DNA of 64,000 nucleotides from Streptomyces sp. AC550_RSS872 (GCF_019049285.1 NZ_JAGMUL010000058.1:124001-188000), one strand, 5' to 3'. Counted from the first letter of the stretch, positions 49,495-58,623 are shown. The notes: generated from the letters alone by a model not told the origin. Program-made: numbers and translations.

Positions 49495-51141
49495 TCAGGG
49501 GCGGGTGCGGGTACGGGTACGGGTACGGGCCACTTTGCGGCGTACGCCGCCGAGCAGCGCGTCGAGTTCGGTGAGGCGCAGTGGACGGGCGAGCAGGGCG
49601 AAGCCGAGGACGACGGCGGTCGCGCCGGCAACCGTGGAGATGACCGCACCCGCCGATGCGGTTCCCAGGACCGCGAGGTGGCCCAGCGCGGTGGCGGGGA
49701 CGGCGGCGAGCAGCAGGCGGGCGTGGGCGCCGGCGGCGGTAGAGCGCAGGGGGCGGGCGACGGCGAGGCGGCGGGCCAAGACCCGGCCGGTCAGCGCCCA
49801 GCCCGCGCACAGCGCCAGGGAGTACGCCGCCGCCATGCCGGTCACGGCCCAGCGGGCCGGCAGCAGGTGCGCGGCGGCCAGGGACAGTCCCGCGTTGAGG
49901 GCGACGATGACGAGGTTGAGCAGGAACGGCGTACGGGTGTCGGAGAGCGCGTAGAAGGCGCGGGACAGGACGTACTGGCCGGACAGGGCGATCAGTCCGG
50001 GCGCGAAGGCCATCAGGATCCCGGCCATGGCGGCCGTGTCGGCGGCGCTGGTCCTGCCGTACCCGAAGACGAGGGCCATCACCGGCTGGGCGAGGGCGAA
50101 CATCGCACAGGCGGCGGGGACCACGGCCGAGGCGCAGACCCGCAGCGCGTGGGAGACGTCGCGGCGTACGGCGGCGGTGTCCCCGTCGGCGGCGGCCGCG
50201 CTCATCCGGGGCATCAGCGCGGTGACCACGGAGACGGTGACGATGCCGTGCGGTACGACCCACAGGGCGTAGGCGTTGTTGTAGGCGCCGTAGCCGGGGC
50301 CCCCGTGCAGGCCCGCGGTCGTGGCCAGCCGGGTGGTGACCCAGTAGGCGGCCTGGTTGGCCAGGACCAGCAGCACCAGCCAGCCGGCCGCGCGCAGAGG
50401 CCGGGTCAGTCCGCTGCCGCGCCAGTCGAAGCGGGGCTGCCAGCGGAAGCGGGCGGCGCGCAGGGCGGGGACGAGGGCGAGGGCCTGGGCGGCGATTCCG
50501 GCGGTCGTGCCCCAGCCGAGGACGGCGGTCTCGGCCGGGGTGAGAGTGTCCCCGCCGCCCAGGGCCATCGCCAGGTACAGGCCGAACACGGCCATGACGA
50601 CGAGGTTGTTGAGCACCGGCGCCCACATCATCGCGCCGAACCGGCCGCGCGCGTTGAGCACTTGCCCCAGCAAGGTGAAGAGTCCGAGGAAGAAGATCTG
50701 GGGCAGGCAGTAGCGGGCGAACGCGGTGGTCATGGCCGCCTGTTCGCCGGTGTAGTCGGTGTACACGTCGATGATCGCGGGGGCCGCCCAGACCGCGGCC
50801 GCGGTGATCGCGAGCAGGGCGAGGACGCAGACGGTGACGAGCCGGTCGGTGTACGCGGCGCCCCCGTCGTCGTGCTCCTTGGCGGCCTTGACCAGCTCGG
50901 GCACGAAGACCGCGTTCAGGGCGCCGCCGAGGAGCAGCATGTAGACGATGGTGGGCAGGGCGTTGCCGACCGCGTAGCCGTCGGGGACCGGCCCGATGGT
51001 GCCGATCGCCGCCGCGACGACGGCGGACCGGGCGAAACCGGTGGCCCTCCCGACGACGGACCCGGCGGCCATGACCGCGCTGCCGCGCGCCGCGGAGGAG
51101 GCCTCGGAGGCCGCAGGGGCCGCCCTCGTGATCAGCTTCAT
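49495..51141 (-). CDS. MurJ/MviN family lipid II flippase
   Basis: 548 residues; the ATG overlaps the FemX-type gene stop. Fourteen or so helices are seen. Family motifs: GSVVGRATGFARSAVVAAA near the start, YMLLLGGALNAVFVPELV, LFTLLGQVLNARGRFGAM and YVLSRAFYALSDTRTPF. MurJ flips peptidoglycan precursor lipid II across the membrane. Streptomycetes carry more than one homologue, so this need not be the essential one. The C-terminus ends in an Arg-Thr repeat encoded by a GGGTAC microsatellite (49501-49530), likely length-variable. Confidence 0.9.
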   Translation of the reverse strand: MKLITRAAPAASEASSAARGSAVMAAGSVVGRATGFARSAVVAAAIGTIGPVPDGYAVGNALPTIVYMLLLGGALNAVFVPELVKAAKEHDDGGAAYTDRLVTVCVLALLAITAAAVWAAPAIIDVYTDYTGEQAAMTTAFARYCLPQIFFLGLFTLLGQVLNARGRFGAMMWAPVLNNLVVMAVFGLYLAMALGGGDTLTPAETAVLGWGTTAGIAAQALALVPALRAARFRWQPRFDWRGSGLTRPLRAAGWLVLLVLANQAAYWVTTRLATTAGLHGGPGYGAYNNAYALWVVPHGIVTVSVVTALMPRMSAAAADGDTAAVRRDVSHALRVCASAVVPAACAMFALAQPVMALVFGYGRTSAADTAAMAGILMAFAPGLIALSGQYVLSRAFYALSDTRTPFLLNLVIVALNAGLSLAAAHLLPARWAVTGMAAAYSLALCAGWALTGRVLARRLAVARPLRSTAAGAHARLLLAAVPATALGHLAVLGTASAGAVISTVAGATAVVLGFALLARPLRLTELDALLGGVRRKVARTRTRTRTRP

Positions 51142-52334
51142 CGGCGGTTCAGGTACGCCTGGAAGGCGCGGTAAAGCGTGTGGTTGGCGCTGCCGGCCAA
51201 GGGCCTCTCCCATTCCCCCAACGTCTCGACGACCTGTCCTCCGGTGCCGAGCTTCCACCGCAGCAGTCCGTACGCACGTTCGTCCGGATCGAGTGTGGAG
51301 GGTACCCCGCGCATGTCGTAGACGTCGGCGCCGTGGGCGTGGGCGTCCTGGAGCATCCGCCACTGAAGGGCGTTGGAGGGGCGGACCTCGCGGCGGTGGT
51401 CGGCGGAGGCGCCGGTCTGGTACCAGGCACGGCGGCCCACCGTGATCATCGTGTGGGCGGCGAGGATCTCTCCTCGGTGCCGGGCGAGGTAGAGCTTCAT
51501 CCGGCCCGGTTCCTCGGCGTTGAGGGCCGCGTACTGGCGCTCGTAGTAGGTGAGCGAGCGGCCGAGCCGGAAGCCGTCGCGCCGCTCGGTGACACCCAAC
51601 AGCCGGTAGAACTCGGGGAGTTCGGCCGCGCTGCCGACCACGACCTCCACGCCCTCCTTCTGGGCGCGGCGGACATTGCGGCGCCACTCCTGGTTGAGCC
51701 CGGTCCACAGGTCCTCGGTGCCGCGGCCGGCGAGCGGTACGTGGAAGACGTGCCGGGGCTGGGCGTCCCCGTCCGCTCCGGTGCCGTCCCCGCCGCAGCG
51801 ACGCCAGCCGCGGGCGCGCAGCCGCTCGGCCACGGCGGTGCCGAGCGGGTCGACCTCGCTGGCGAGGACGTCGCCGAGGCGCCGTCCCGGTCCGGTGAGC
51901 GGCTTGAGCAGTGCGGCGTCCCAGCGGCGGTAGGCGGGCGACGGGCCGATGCGTACGGCGAAGGCGCCGGCGCGGCGCAGGTGGTCCAGCAGCGGGCCGA
52001 GCCAGCCGTCGATGTCGGGGTCGGTCCAGTCGGCGACGGGTCCTTCGGGGAGGTACGCGAAGTACTTGCGGGTGCCGGGGAACTGCCGTAGCAGCACCAG
52101 GGCCACCCCTGTCAGGGCGCCGGCCTGCGGATCGGGTCCCCAGCCGAGCAGTTGGGCGCGCCAGCCTTCCTTGACGTCGGCCCAGGACGGACATTGCAGG
52201 AATCCGGCGCCGAGTGCGGCGCCGTCGGGGGACGCGAGGAAGGCGCGGTAGGTCTCCGCGGTGACGGGGCGCAGGGCGAAGCCCCGGTTCCGTGCTTGGC
52301 ACACGCGGCTGGGCGGCACGAGCAGCGCTGACAC
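51138..52334 (-). CDS. FemX-like lipid II peptidyltransferase
   Basis: 398 residues from the GTG at 52334, with GGAGAGG upstream. Two GNAT-like halves: N-terminal (ETYRAFLASPDGAALGAGFL; QFPGTRKYFAYLPEGPVADW) and C-terminal with GLNQEWRRNVRRAQKEGVEV, MKLYLARHRGEILAAHTMI and TGASADHRREVRPSNALQW, the Fem signature. FemX adds the first glycine to the lysine or diaminopimelate side chain of lipid II in Streptomyces. The overlap with murJ supports joint action on lipid II. Confidence 0.9.
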   Translation of the reverse strand: MSALLVPPSRVCQARNRGFALRPVTAETYRAFLASPDGAALGAGFLQCPSWADVKEGWRAQLLGWGPDPQAGALTGVALVLLRQFPGTRKYFAYLPEGPVADWTDPDIDGWLGPLLDHLRRAGAFAVRIGPSPAYRRWDAALLKPLTGPGRRLGDVLASEVDPLGTAVAERLRARGWRRCGGDGTGADGDAQPRHVFHVPLAGRGTEDLWTGLNQEWRRNVRRAQKEGVEVVVGSAAELPEFYRLLGVTERRDGFRLGRSLTYYERQYAALNAEEPGRMKLYLARHRGEILAAHTMITVGRRAWYQTGASADHRREVRPSNALQWRMLQDAHAHGADVYDMRGVPSTLDPDERAYGLLRWKLGTGGQVVETLGEWERPLAGSANHTLYRAFQAYLNRR

Positions 52335-52552
52335 AGTCTGAGCCTCTCCTTCTCCCCGGCCCGGTCGCGGGGACACAACAGGAGGCTCACAGCGGTCCAT
52401 GACCGCTCCGTCCGGCGAATGTGACCGGACCATGACCGTTCCGCACCAGTCGCCGTCACCTTGCCCCAGGGCGGCTGACCTCGGGTTTTACGGCTCTACA
52501 GTCACGACATCGCCGAACCGCCCACTGCTTTCCCGCCCTCCCGGAGGTCCTG

Positions 52553-53776
52553 TTGTCGCGCACCCGTGTACTGCCGCGCAGCCGCGTACTCGCCCCTGCC
52601 CGCGTCCGGGCCGCCGTCGTGGCCGCCCTGCTGCTGCCCCTCGCCGCCTGTTCCTCGAACGGCTCCCCCAGTGCCCCCGGCACCAAGGTGAAGCAGCCGA
52701 CCGCCGACGACCGTCCTGTGACGGTCACCGTCACGCCCACCGGAGGACGGGTCCCGGCCGGCGAGCCCGTGAAGGTCACCGCCTCGGGCGGCCGGCTCAC
52801 CTCGGTGACCGTCACCGACGGCGAGGGTCACCGGCTCACCGGCAAGGTCGCCGCCGACGGCCGCTCGTGGGTCTCCGACCGCAAGGCCGTACCCGGCGCG
52901 GCGTACGCGGTGACGGCGGCGACCCGGAGCGAGGGCGGCACCGCCAAGAGCACCAGGGCCTCCTTCACCACGGCCCCGGCCGGCAAGGTCAACAAGGTCG
53001 ACTGGCGGCCGGGCACCGGCTCCACCGTCGGTATCGCCCAGCCGATCTCCCTGGTCTTCGACAACCCGGTCGAGAACCGCGCCGAGGTCGAGAAGCAGCT
53101 GAGGATCACCACCTCGGACGACACCGAGGGCTCCTGGGGCTGGATCCGCGACTACTCGGGCCGGGACCGGGTGGACTGGCGGCCCAAGGAGTACTGGAAG
53201 CCCGGGACCAAGGTCACCCTGAACGCCGAGTTGAACGGCACCGACTCGGGCGCCGACGGCGGCTGGTTCGTACGCGACTACTCGACCACCTTCACCATCG
53301 GCGCCCGGCAGATCGTCAAGGTCGACCTCGACCGCCACCAGCTCACCCTCGAACGCGACGGCGAGACCGTCCGGCGCATACCCGTCTCGGGTGGCACCCC
53401 GGGCGGCGACAAGCGCTCCTGGCGCGGGACGGCCGTGCTCATGGCCAAGGAAGGAACGATCAACATGAACTCCGAGACGGTGGGCCTGGCCGACGCGTAC
53501 AACAAGATGGTCGACTACTCGATGCGGCTGACCTGGTCGGGCATGTACGCCCACGCCGCCCCGTGGAACGCCCGCTGGTTCGGCAACTCCAACCAGAGCT
53601 CCGGGTGCATAGGGATGAGCGACGCGAACGCCGCCTGGTTCTACGGGCAGGTGCGGCCGGGCGACCCGTTCGAGATCACCGGCAAGGACACCAAGGGCGT
53701 CGTCGCCCCCGGCAACGGCTTCGGCGCGTGGAACCTTTCCTGGAGCGAGTGGCAGCACAAGAGCGCGCTGCGGTGA
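52553..53776 (+). CDS. L,D-transpeptidase lipoprotein
   Basis: 407 residues from a TTG with GGAGG just upstream. Lipobox LAAC ends the signal (VRAAVVAALLLPLAACSS). Ig-like domains about 50-230 (PVTVTVTPTGGRVPAG; ISLVFDNPVENRAEVEKQL) precede the YkuD catalytic domain (about 255-380): IVKVDLDRHQLTLERDGETV, MYAHAAPW with the catalytic His, and NQSSGCIGMSD with the nucleophile Cys. It forms 3-3 cross-links in peptidoglycan. Divergent from the FemX-MurJ run. Confidence 0.94.
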   Translation: MSRTRVLPRSRVLAPARVRAAVVAALLLPLAACSSNGSPSAPGTKVKQPTADDRPVTVTVTPTGGRVPAGEPVKVTASGGRLTSVTVTDGEGHRLTGKVAADGRSWVSDRKAVPGAAYAVTAATRSEGGTAKSTRASFTTAPAGKVNKVDWRPGTGSTVGIAQPISLVFDNPVENRAEVEKQLRITTSDDTEGSWGWIRDYSGRDRVDWRPKEYWKPGTKVTLNAELNGTDSGADGGWFVRDYSTTFTIGARQIVKVDLDRHQLTLERDGETVRRIPVSGGTPGGDKRSWRGTAVLMAKEGTINMNSETVGLADAYNKMVDYSMRLTWSGMYAHAAPWNARWFGNSNQSSGCIGMSDANAAWFYGQVRPGDPFEITGKDTKGVVAPGNGFGAWNLSWSEWQHKSALR

Positions 53777-53847
53777 GGTGAGGTGAGAGCAGCACGCACT
53801 GATGACCCCGCAGGTCACGCCGTCCGGCCCGGTCGAATTGTGCGTGA

Positions 53848-53903
53848 TCGGTAACAGACGGATCCCTCGGCCGCTTTCCCCCCTCTTGCCGGATGCACAG
53901 GCC
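53848..53903 (+). promoter_or_regulatory. Candidate structured leader, copy B, upstream of the deacetylase gene
   Basis: 56-nt core matching 646-701 (five substitutions), ending 25 bp before the ATG of the polysaccharide deacetylase gene. A possible enclosing helix is CGCCGTC (53818-53824) with GACGGCG (53908-53914), a different sequence from the copy A helix but in a similar position. Confidence 0.45.
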
Positions 53904-53928
53904 ACGGCGACGGCGAGGAACAGAGGAC

Positions 53929-54723
53929 ATGGTGCGAAGCGGCGGACGGGGATGGTACGGCAAGGTGCTCGCGGCGGCGCTCGGCGTGACCGCGGTGGCC
54001 GCGATGACCTCGTTCTGGAACGCGCAGGCTGGCTCCCCCGGGGGACGGCCCGCCCAGGCAGGCGTGTCGGCGCCGCCCGCCGAGTCGCCCGCGCAGCCGC
54101 AGGGCCGAAAGTCGACGCCGGTGTCGGCGGAGATCGCGCATGCCTCGGACGGCGGTGCCCGGAGCGTCAACATCACCATCGACGACGGGCCGGACCCCGT
54201 GTGGACACCCCAAGTGCTGGAGGTGTTGCGGGAGAACGGTGTGAAGGCCACGTTCTGCATGGTGGGCACGCAGGCTCGCGCCCACCCGGACCTGGTCAGG
54301 ACGGTGGTGGCGGCCGGGCACCGGCTCTGCGACCACACGGTCGCGCACGACGTCACCATGGACCGCAAGTCCGAGGCCTACCAGTCACAGCAGATCCTGG
54401 ACGCCGAACGCATGATCACCGAGGCGTCCGGGGGCGTCCGCCCGCTGTACTACCGGGCCCCGGGAGGCGCCTTCACGCCGTACAGCCGTCATCTCGCCGC
54501 GTCCCGCGGAATGCGCCCGCTCGGCTGGAACATCGACTCCAAGGACTTCGAACTCCCCGGCACCGCCGCCATGGTCGCCACCGTCAAGAACGAGATCTCC
54601 AACGGCCCGACCCTGCTCTTCCACGACGCGGGCGGCGACCGCTCCCAGACGGTGGCCGCGCTGCGCGAGGTCCTGCCGTGGCTGAAGGAGCAGGGGTACG
54701 CGTTCGGCTTCCCGGTCCGTTGA
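53929..54723 (+). CDS. Exported polysaccharide deacetylase (NodB family, CE4)
   Basis: 264 residues from the ATG at 53929 with AGAGGA close upstream. One N-terminal helix (VLAAALGVTAVAAMTSFW) acts as signal or anchor; a Pro-rich linker follows. The NodB domain (about 78-264) has ITIDDGPDPVWT (catalytic Asp and metal Asp), HTVAHDVTMD (metal His pair), and YRAPGGAFTP and LLFHDAGGDR motifs. CE4 enzymes remove acetyl groups from peptidoglycan, chitin or xylan. Given its neighbours, peptidoglycan is the likeliest substrate. Its leader carries the conserved 56-nt element. Confidence 0.92.
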   Translation: MVRSGGRGWYGKVLAAALGVTAVAAMTSFWNAQAGSPGGRPAQAGVSAPPAESPAQPQGRKSTPVSAEIAHASDGGARSVNITIDDGPDPVWTPQVLEVLRENGVKATFCMVGTQARAHPDLVRTVVAAGHRLCDHTVAHDVTMDRKSEAYQSQQILDAERMITEASGGVRPLYYRAPGGAFTPYSRHLAASRGMRPLGWNIDSKDFELPGTAAMVATVKNEISNGPTLLFHDAGGDRSQTVAALREVLPWLKEQGYAFGFPVR

Positions 54724-54727
54724 CACC

Positions 54728-54760
54728 CGGGCCAGGTCGGTTCGCCTCCGACCTGGCCCG
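54728..54760. terminator. Bidirectional terminator
   Basis: CGGGCCAGGTCGG (54728-54740) pairs perfectly with CCGACCTGGCCCG (54748-54760) around a 7-nt loop, between convergent genes. Confidence 0.88.
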
Positions 54761-54808
54761 AGTTCGAGCCGGGGCCCTCTACCGCCCCGACCGTTCGGCG
54801 TCACACGG

Positions 54809-56419
54809 TCACCGGTACGTCCCCGGGCCCAGCAGGTCGGGCAGCGGGTTGACGAGGTCGCCGGCCGGCGGCTGCCGTTCGGCGGACGGGGTCGCCGTCG
54901 GCCAGACCGCGGGGCAGTGGGTGCCCTTGCGGGGGGTCTTCAGGGTGGTGAGGTAGGTGTCGATGGCGTCCCGTGCGCACGGGCTCAGCCAGTAGTCGCC
55001 GTGGCCGACACCGTCGTACGTGAGGAGCACGGCCTCGCGGCCGATCTGCCGGGCCGCGTTGGCGCCCCAGGAGTGCGGGGTGGCCGGGTCGAAGCGGCTG
55101 TTGGTCATCAGAATCGGCGGGGTCCCGTCGACGCGGAGCCTGCGCTGCGGGTTGGTCACCTCGGCCGGCCAGTTCTGGCAACCGGTCTGGACCGTCCAGC
55201 CGAGCGGGCTGAACCGGGTGACGGGGGCCCGGCGGTTGAGCTCGCGTTCGAGGCGGGCCAGGGTGCGGTACGAGGGGACGTCGAGGTCGTAGTCCTGGCA
55301 CATCACCGAGTGGAACGGGTAGTCCACCGGCTCGCCGTACTTCCGCAGGGACCGTGCCGCCGCGGGGTCGGCGGCGTCCAGGTCGGCGAGGGTCTGAGCG
55401 TAGTCGAACCAGCCGGCCGGGTCGTACATGTTGCCCAGGGCCATGGTCTGGAGGTCCTCGGGGGTGACCGTCCGAGGCGGGTCGCCCGGCAGGACCAGTT
55501 CACCGGCGTCCGCGCGCTTGTAGAGCGAGTCGAACAGGGCGCGGGCGTCACGGTCGTGGAGCGCGCAGGACGGCGTACGGGCGCACCAGTCGGCGAACTG
55601 GCCGTACGACGACTCCAGCGCGTCGGTCTCGGTCCTCTGGAACCCCCGGTTGCCCAGGCTGTGGTCCATGTTCGAGTCGAGGGTCATCGCGCGGACGCGG
55701 TGCGGGTAGCGCTCGGCGTACTGCTGGCCGATCGCGGTGCCGTAGGAGACGCCGTAGTAGCTGATCCGCTGCTCGCCGAGGCCGGCGCGGATCGCGTCCA
55801 GGTCACGGACGACGCTCCCGGTGTCCATGTGGTCGGCCAGCGGCCCGGTGAGGTCACGGCAGCTCTCGCCGAGCGCGCGGTTCGCCTGCCGGAGGGCGGC
55901 GAAGGAGGCGGCGCTGTCGGGGTAGAGCAGCGCGTCCTGGGCCGTCACCCGGTCCATGTCGCACTTCACCGGGTTGCTGCGGCCGACGCCCCGCGGATCG
56001 AAGCCCACGATGTCGAAACGCGCCAGCAGTTCGGGCGAGAAGGTGTCGGGCGCTCCGAGCGCGAAGTCCACGCCGGATCCGCCCGGGCCGCCCGGGTTGA
56101 TCAGCAGCGAGCCGATCCGTCGCCCGGGATCGGTGGCCAGGTGCCGGGCGAGCGCCAGGTCGAAGGTCGCACCGCCTGGCCGCTTCCAGTCGACGGGCAC
56201 CTTGAGGGTGGCGCACTCGAAACGGCCTAAAGCGCCCTGTCCGGGCGGTGCTTCACAGGCTTTCCAGGCTATTCGCCCGGTCGCGGGCGTCTTGTCCGAC
56301 GAGGCCACGGCCGTCCCGGCGAGCAACTGACCGAACAGCGCGGCTACGACGGCTCCGACAGCGAGTCTCCTGCGCGCCTTCGCACGCGGGATCAGTGGGG
56401 GGTTGGACGTCACTGACAC
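54809..56419 (-). CDS. Secreted tripeptidyl aminopeptidase-like alpha/beta hydrolase
   Basis: 536 residues from a GTG at 56419; a second GTG two codons later is better spaced from GGAGGA. Signal peptide about 1-40 (LAVGAVVAALFGQLLAGTAVAS). Motifs of the Streptomyces Tap/SlpD-SlpE family: LLINPGGPGGSGVDF (oxyanion), IVGFDPRGVGRSNPV, YYGVSYGTAIGQQYAERYP with the nucleophile Ser, NSRFDPATPHS with the Asp and YDGVGHGDYW with the His. Five Cys residues fit disulfides. These enzymes trim short peptides from the N-terminus of exported proteins. Confidence 0.93.
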   Translation of the reverse strand: MSVTSNPPLIPRAKARRRLAVGAVVAALFGQLLAGTAVASSDKTPATGRIAWKACEAPPGQGALGRFECATLKVPVDWKRPGGATFDLALARHLATDPGRRIGSLLINPGGPGGSGVDFALGAPDTFSPELLARFDIVGFDPRGVGRSNPVKCDMDRVTAQDALLYPDSAASFAALRQANRALGESCRDLTGPLADHMDTGSVVRDLDAIRAGLGEQRISYYGVSYGTAIGQQYAERYPHRVRAMTLDSNMDHSLGNRGFQRTETDALESSYGQFADWCARTPSCALHDRDARALFDSLYKRADAGELVLPGDPPRTVTPEDLQTMALGNMYDPAGWFDYAQTLADLDAADPAAARSLRKYGEPVDYPFHSVMCQDYDLDVPSYRTLARLERELNRRAPVTRFSPLGWTVQTGCQNWPAEVTNPQRRLRVDGTPPILMTNSRFDPATPHSWGANAARQIGREAVLLTYDGVGHGDYWLSPCARDAIDTYLTTLKTPRKGTHCPAVWPTATPSAERQPPAGDLVNPLPDLLGPGTYR

Positions 56420-56816
56420 TCCTCCATGAATCAGGGTTCACAGACGGACCACAGCTTCGGCCCAACGACCTTGTGAATCAAGGGAAATGAGACCGCATCA
56501 GCTCTGACGGGCGCCGAACTCCGAGCTGACGCCGACCGGGATCCCCGCGTTCTGCGCCGGCCCGGGCTGCCGCCTCCTGCGAGGACCTACTGGTCGAGGC
56601 GGTTCTCGATGCCGGGCCCGACGGCCCCGCCCGGGGACGCGGGAAGCGGTGCGGCGGCAGGCCGCTCTGATCAAGGCGTCGCTCGCCGACGTGCCGGGCG
56701 TGCCGATCGCGCGCCGAACTGGTACCGGTCCCTGCCCGGCCTATCCTTGAAGTGAGTGGCCGGCGTGGGCGGTCAGGGGGTTCTCGGACGTTCCCGGACG
56801 AGCCAGGGAGGCCCCC
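56420..56816. other. Intergenic region without a supported gene
   Basis: About 400 bp between divergent peptidase and sugar-binding protein genes. It must hold both promoters. Short open frames lack motifs and ribosome sites. Confidence 0.4.
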
Positions 56817-57914
56817 GTGAGTGTGTATCGGGGTCGTAGGGCCCTTGCCACCGCCGCGTTGCCGCCGACCGTGGCCGTGGCCGTGGCCCTGGCCGGCTGC
56901 GGCTCGGGCGGGAGCGCCTCCGGTGAGGACGGGTTCAGGGTCGGGCTGCTGCTCAGCCAGAACGTGCAGACGCGCTGGGAGAGTTTCGACAAGCCGCTGA
57001 TCGAGAAGAAGGTCACGGAGCTGTGCGCGGACTGCACGCTGGAGTACGCCAACGCCGAGGGGGATGTCGCCACCCAGCAGCAACAGGTGGAGGCCATGAT
57101 CAACAGGGATGTCGAGGTCCTGCTCCTGAGCGCCGTGAACTTCAGGTCGCTGCGCCACTCCGTCGAGAGGGCCCACGACGCCGGGATCCCGGTGATCGCC
57201 TACGACGGCCTCGTCGAGGGCCCGATCTCGGCCCACGTCTCCTTCGACAACGAACGGGTCGGCAGGCTCCAGGGCGAGGCGCTCCTGCGGGCCCTGGGGG
57301 ACAGGGCGGCCGACGGGCAGGTCGTCATGATGAACGGCCCGCAGACCTCCCCGACCAACATCGCGTTCAAGAAGGGCGCTCTCTCCGTCCTCCAGGGCAA
57401 GGTCACGATCGGCAAGTCGTACGACACCCCGGGCTGGAGCCAGGAGACCGCCCACACCAACATGGACAACGCCCTCGCCTCCCTGGGCGCCGACAGCATC
57501 GACGGCGTCTACGCCGCCAACGACGGGCTGGCCGCCGGCGTGATCTCCGCCCTCAAGTACGCCGGCATCGACCCGCTGCCCCCCGTCACCGGCCAGGACG
57601 CCGACCTCGCCGCGGTACAGCGCCTCGTGCTGGGCGAGCAGTACATGAGCGTCTACAAGCCCTTCAAGGCCGAGGCCGACGCGGCCGCGAGGATGGCCGT
57701 CGCCCTGGGCCGCGGCGAGGACATCACCGACCTCACCGACACCACGGTCGACACGGCCACCACCAAGAACGTCCCGGCCGTCCGGCTCGACCCCGTACCC
57801 GTGACCGTCGACGACATCAGGTCCACCGTCGTCAAGGACGGCGTCTACACGCTCCAGCAGATCTGCACGCCGAAGTTCGCGGCCGCCTGCCAGAAGGCCG
57901 GACTCACCGGATGA
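56817..57914 (+). CDS. Sugar-binding lipoprotein (Peripla_BP_4, CUT2 type), orphan
   Basis: 365 residues from a GTG with AGGGAGG upstream. Lipobox LAGC. Features of the ribose/xylose/galactose binding protein family: FRVGLLLSQNVQTRWESFDK, QQVEAMINRDVEVLLLSAVN, AGIPVIAYDGLVEG, YAANDGLAAGVISALKYAG and VTGQDADLAAVQRLVLGEQY. No permease or ATPase is next to it, so it either works with a distant transporter or serves as a sugar sensor. Confidence 0.9.
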   Translation: MSVYRGRRALATAALPPTVAVAVALAGCGSGGSASGEDGFRVGLLLSQNVQTRWESFDKPLIEKKVTELCADCTLEYANAEGDVATQQQQVEAMINRDVEVLLLSAVNFRSLRHSVERAHDAGIPVIAYDGLVEGPISAHVSFDNERVGRLQGEALLRALGDRAADGQVVMMNGPQTSPTNIAFKKGALSVLQGKVTIGKSYDTPGWSQETAHTNMDNALASLGADSIDGVYAANDGLAAGVISALKYAGIDPLPPVTGQDADLAAVQRLVLGEQYMSVYKPFKAEADAAARMAVALGRGEDITDLTDTTVDTATTKNVPAVRLDPVPVTVDDIRSTVVKDGVYTLQQICTPKFAAACQKAGLTG

Positions 57915-58045
57915 GGACACCTCCCTCCCGCGGCGGGGAAAGTCTGTCGTCGCGGAACCACATCTCCCTGCCCGGCGGCGTTAGGGTTGTCGGACGAGGC
58001 AGAGGGTGCCCGGGCGCCTCGTCGTGTCCCCGAATTGAAGGTGCT

Positions 58046-58384
58046 ATGCCCGCTGAGAACGCCCCCGTCGCCGGGAACCTCGACGACGACGACTATCCCG
58101 CCTACACCATGGGACGAGCCGCCGACGTTCTCGGCATCACCCCCGCCTTCCTCCGTGCCGTCGGCGGCAGCGGGCTGATCACCCCGCTGCGTTCGGAGGG
58201 CGGCCACCGCCGCTACTCCCGCCGCCAGTTGCGTATCGCCGCCCGCGCCCGTGAGCTCGTCGACCAGGGCACCCCCATCGAGGCCGCCTGCCGCATCGTC
58301 TCCCTGGAGGACCAGCTGGAGGACGCCCTCCGGCTGGTCCGGGACATGCGCCGAAGGCTGGACGAACGGGACGCGGACGCCTAG
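58046..58384 (+). CDS. MerR-type transcriptional regulator
   Basis: 112 residues; GAAGG precedes the ATG. The MerR winged helix is clear: YTMGRAADVLGITPAFLRAV, SEGGHRRYSRRQLRIAARAR and LVDQGTPIEAACRIVSLE. A short helical tail (QLEDALRLVRDMRRRLDERD) would form the dimer coiled coil. There is no effector domain or Cys cluster, so it may respond to protein partners or act constitutively. It lies upstream of the cold-shock gene and may take part in its control. Confidence 0.88.
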   Translation: MPAENAPVAGNLDDDDYPAYTMGRAADVLGITPAFLRAVGGSGLITPLRSEGGHRRYSRRQLRIAARARELVDQGTPIEAACRIVSLEDQLEDALRLVRDMRRRLDERDADA

Positions 58385-58477
58385 ATACCTGGTCCGGCCG
58401 GCACAGAATTACGGCCCACGGCGGGACGAGAATTACCGGACGGTGCCGAAAATGCACGGAGGCTTCCGCCCCGACTG

Positions 58478-58623
58478 TGTTAGCGTGATAGCAGTTGCAG
58501 TTTTGGTTGCCAGAGACTTGTTTCTTTGCAGAGCTTTCCGGATCTTTCCGGAGGGGTGATCATCGCGGCGACTCGGATCCGTAAAGTGCGGATTCCGGTA
58601 CTGCCCCCCAAGGGAGATTCAAT
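58478..58623 (+). promoter_or_regulatory. Long leader of the cold-shock gene
   Basis: The 146 bp upstream of the cold-shock ATG are T-rich for this genome (58490-58560) and show a hairpin, TTTCCGGATCTTTCCGGA (58537-58556). cspA-type mRNAs generally have long structured leaders that change shape with temperature. A likely promoter lies around TTAGCGTGATAGCAG (58479-58493). AGGGAGA lies 8 nt before the ATG. Confidence 0.5.

Noticed and set aside
49495..52302. A single very large MurJ protein fused to upstream sequence in the same frame
   Set aside because: The part before 51141 is a shadow of the FemX gene in another frame; the MurJ ATG overlaps the FemX stop.
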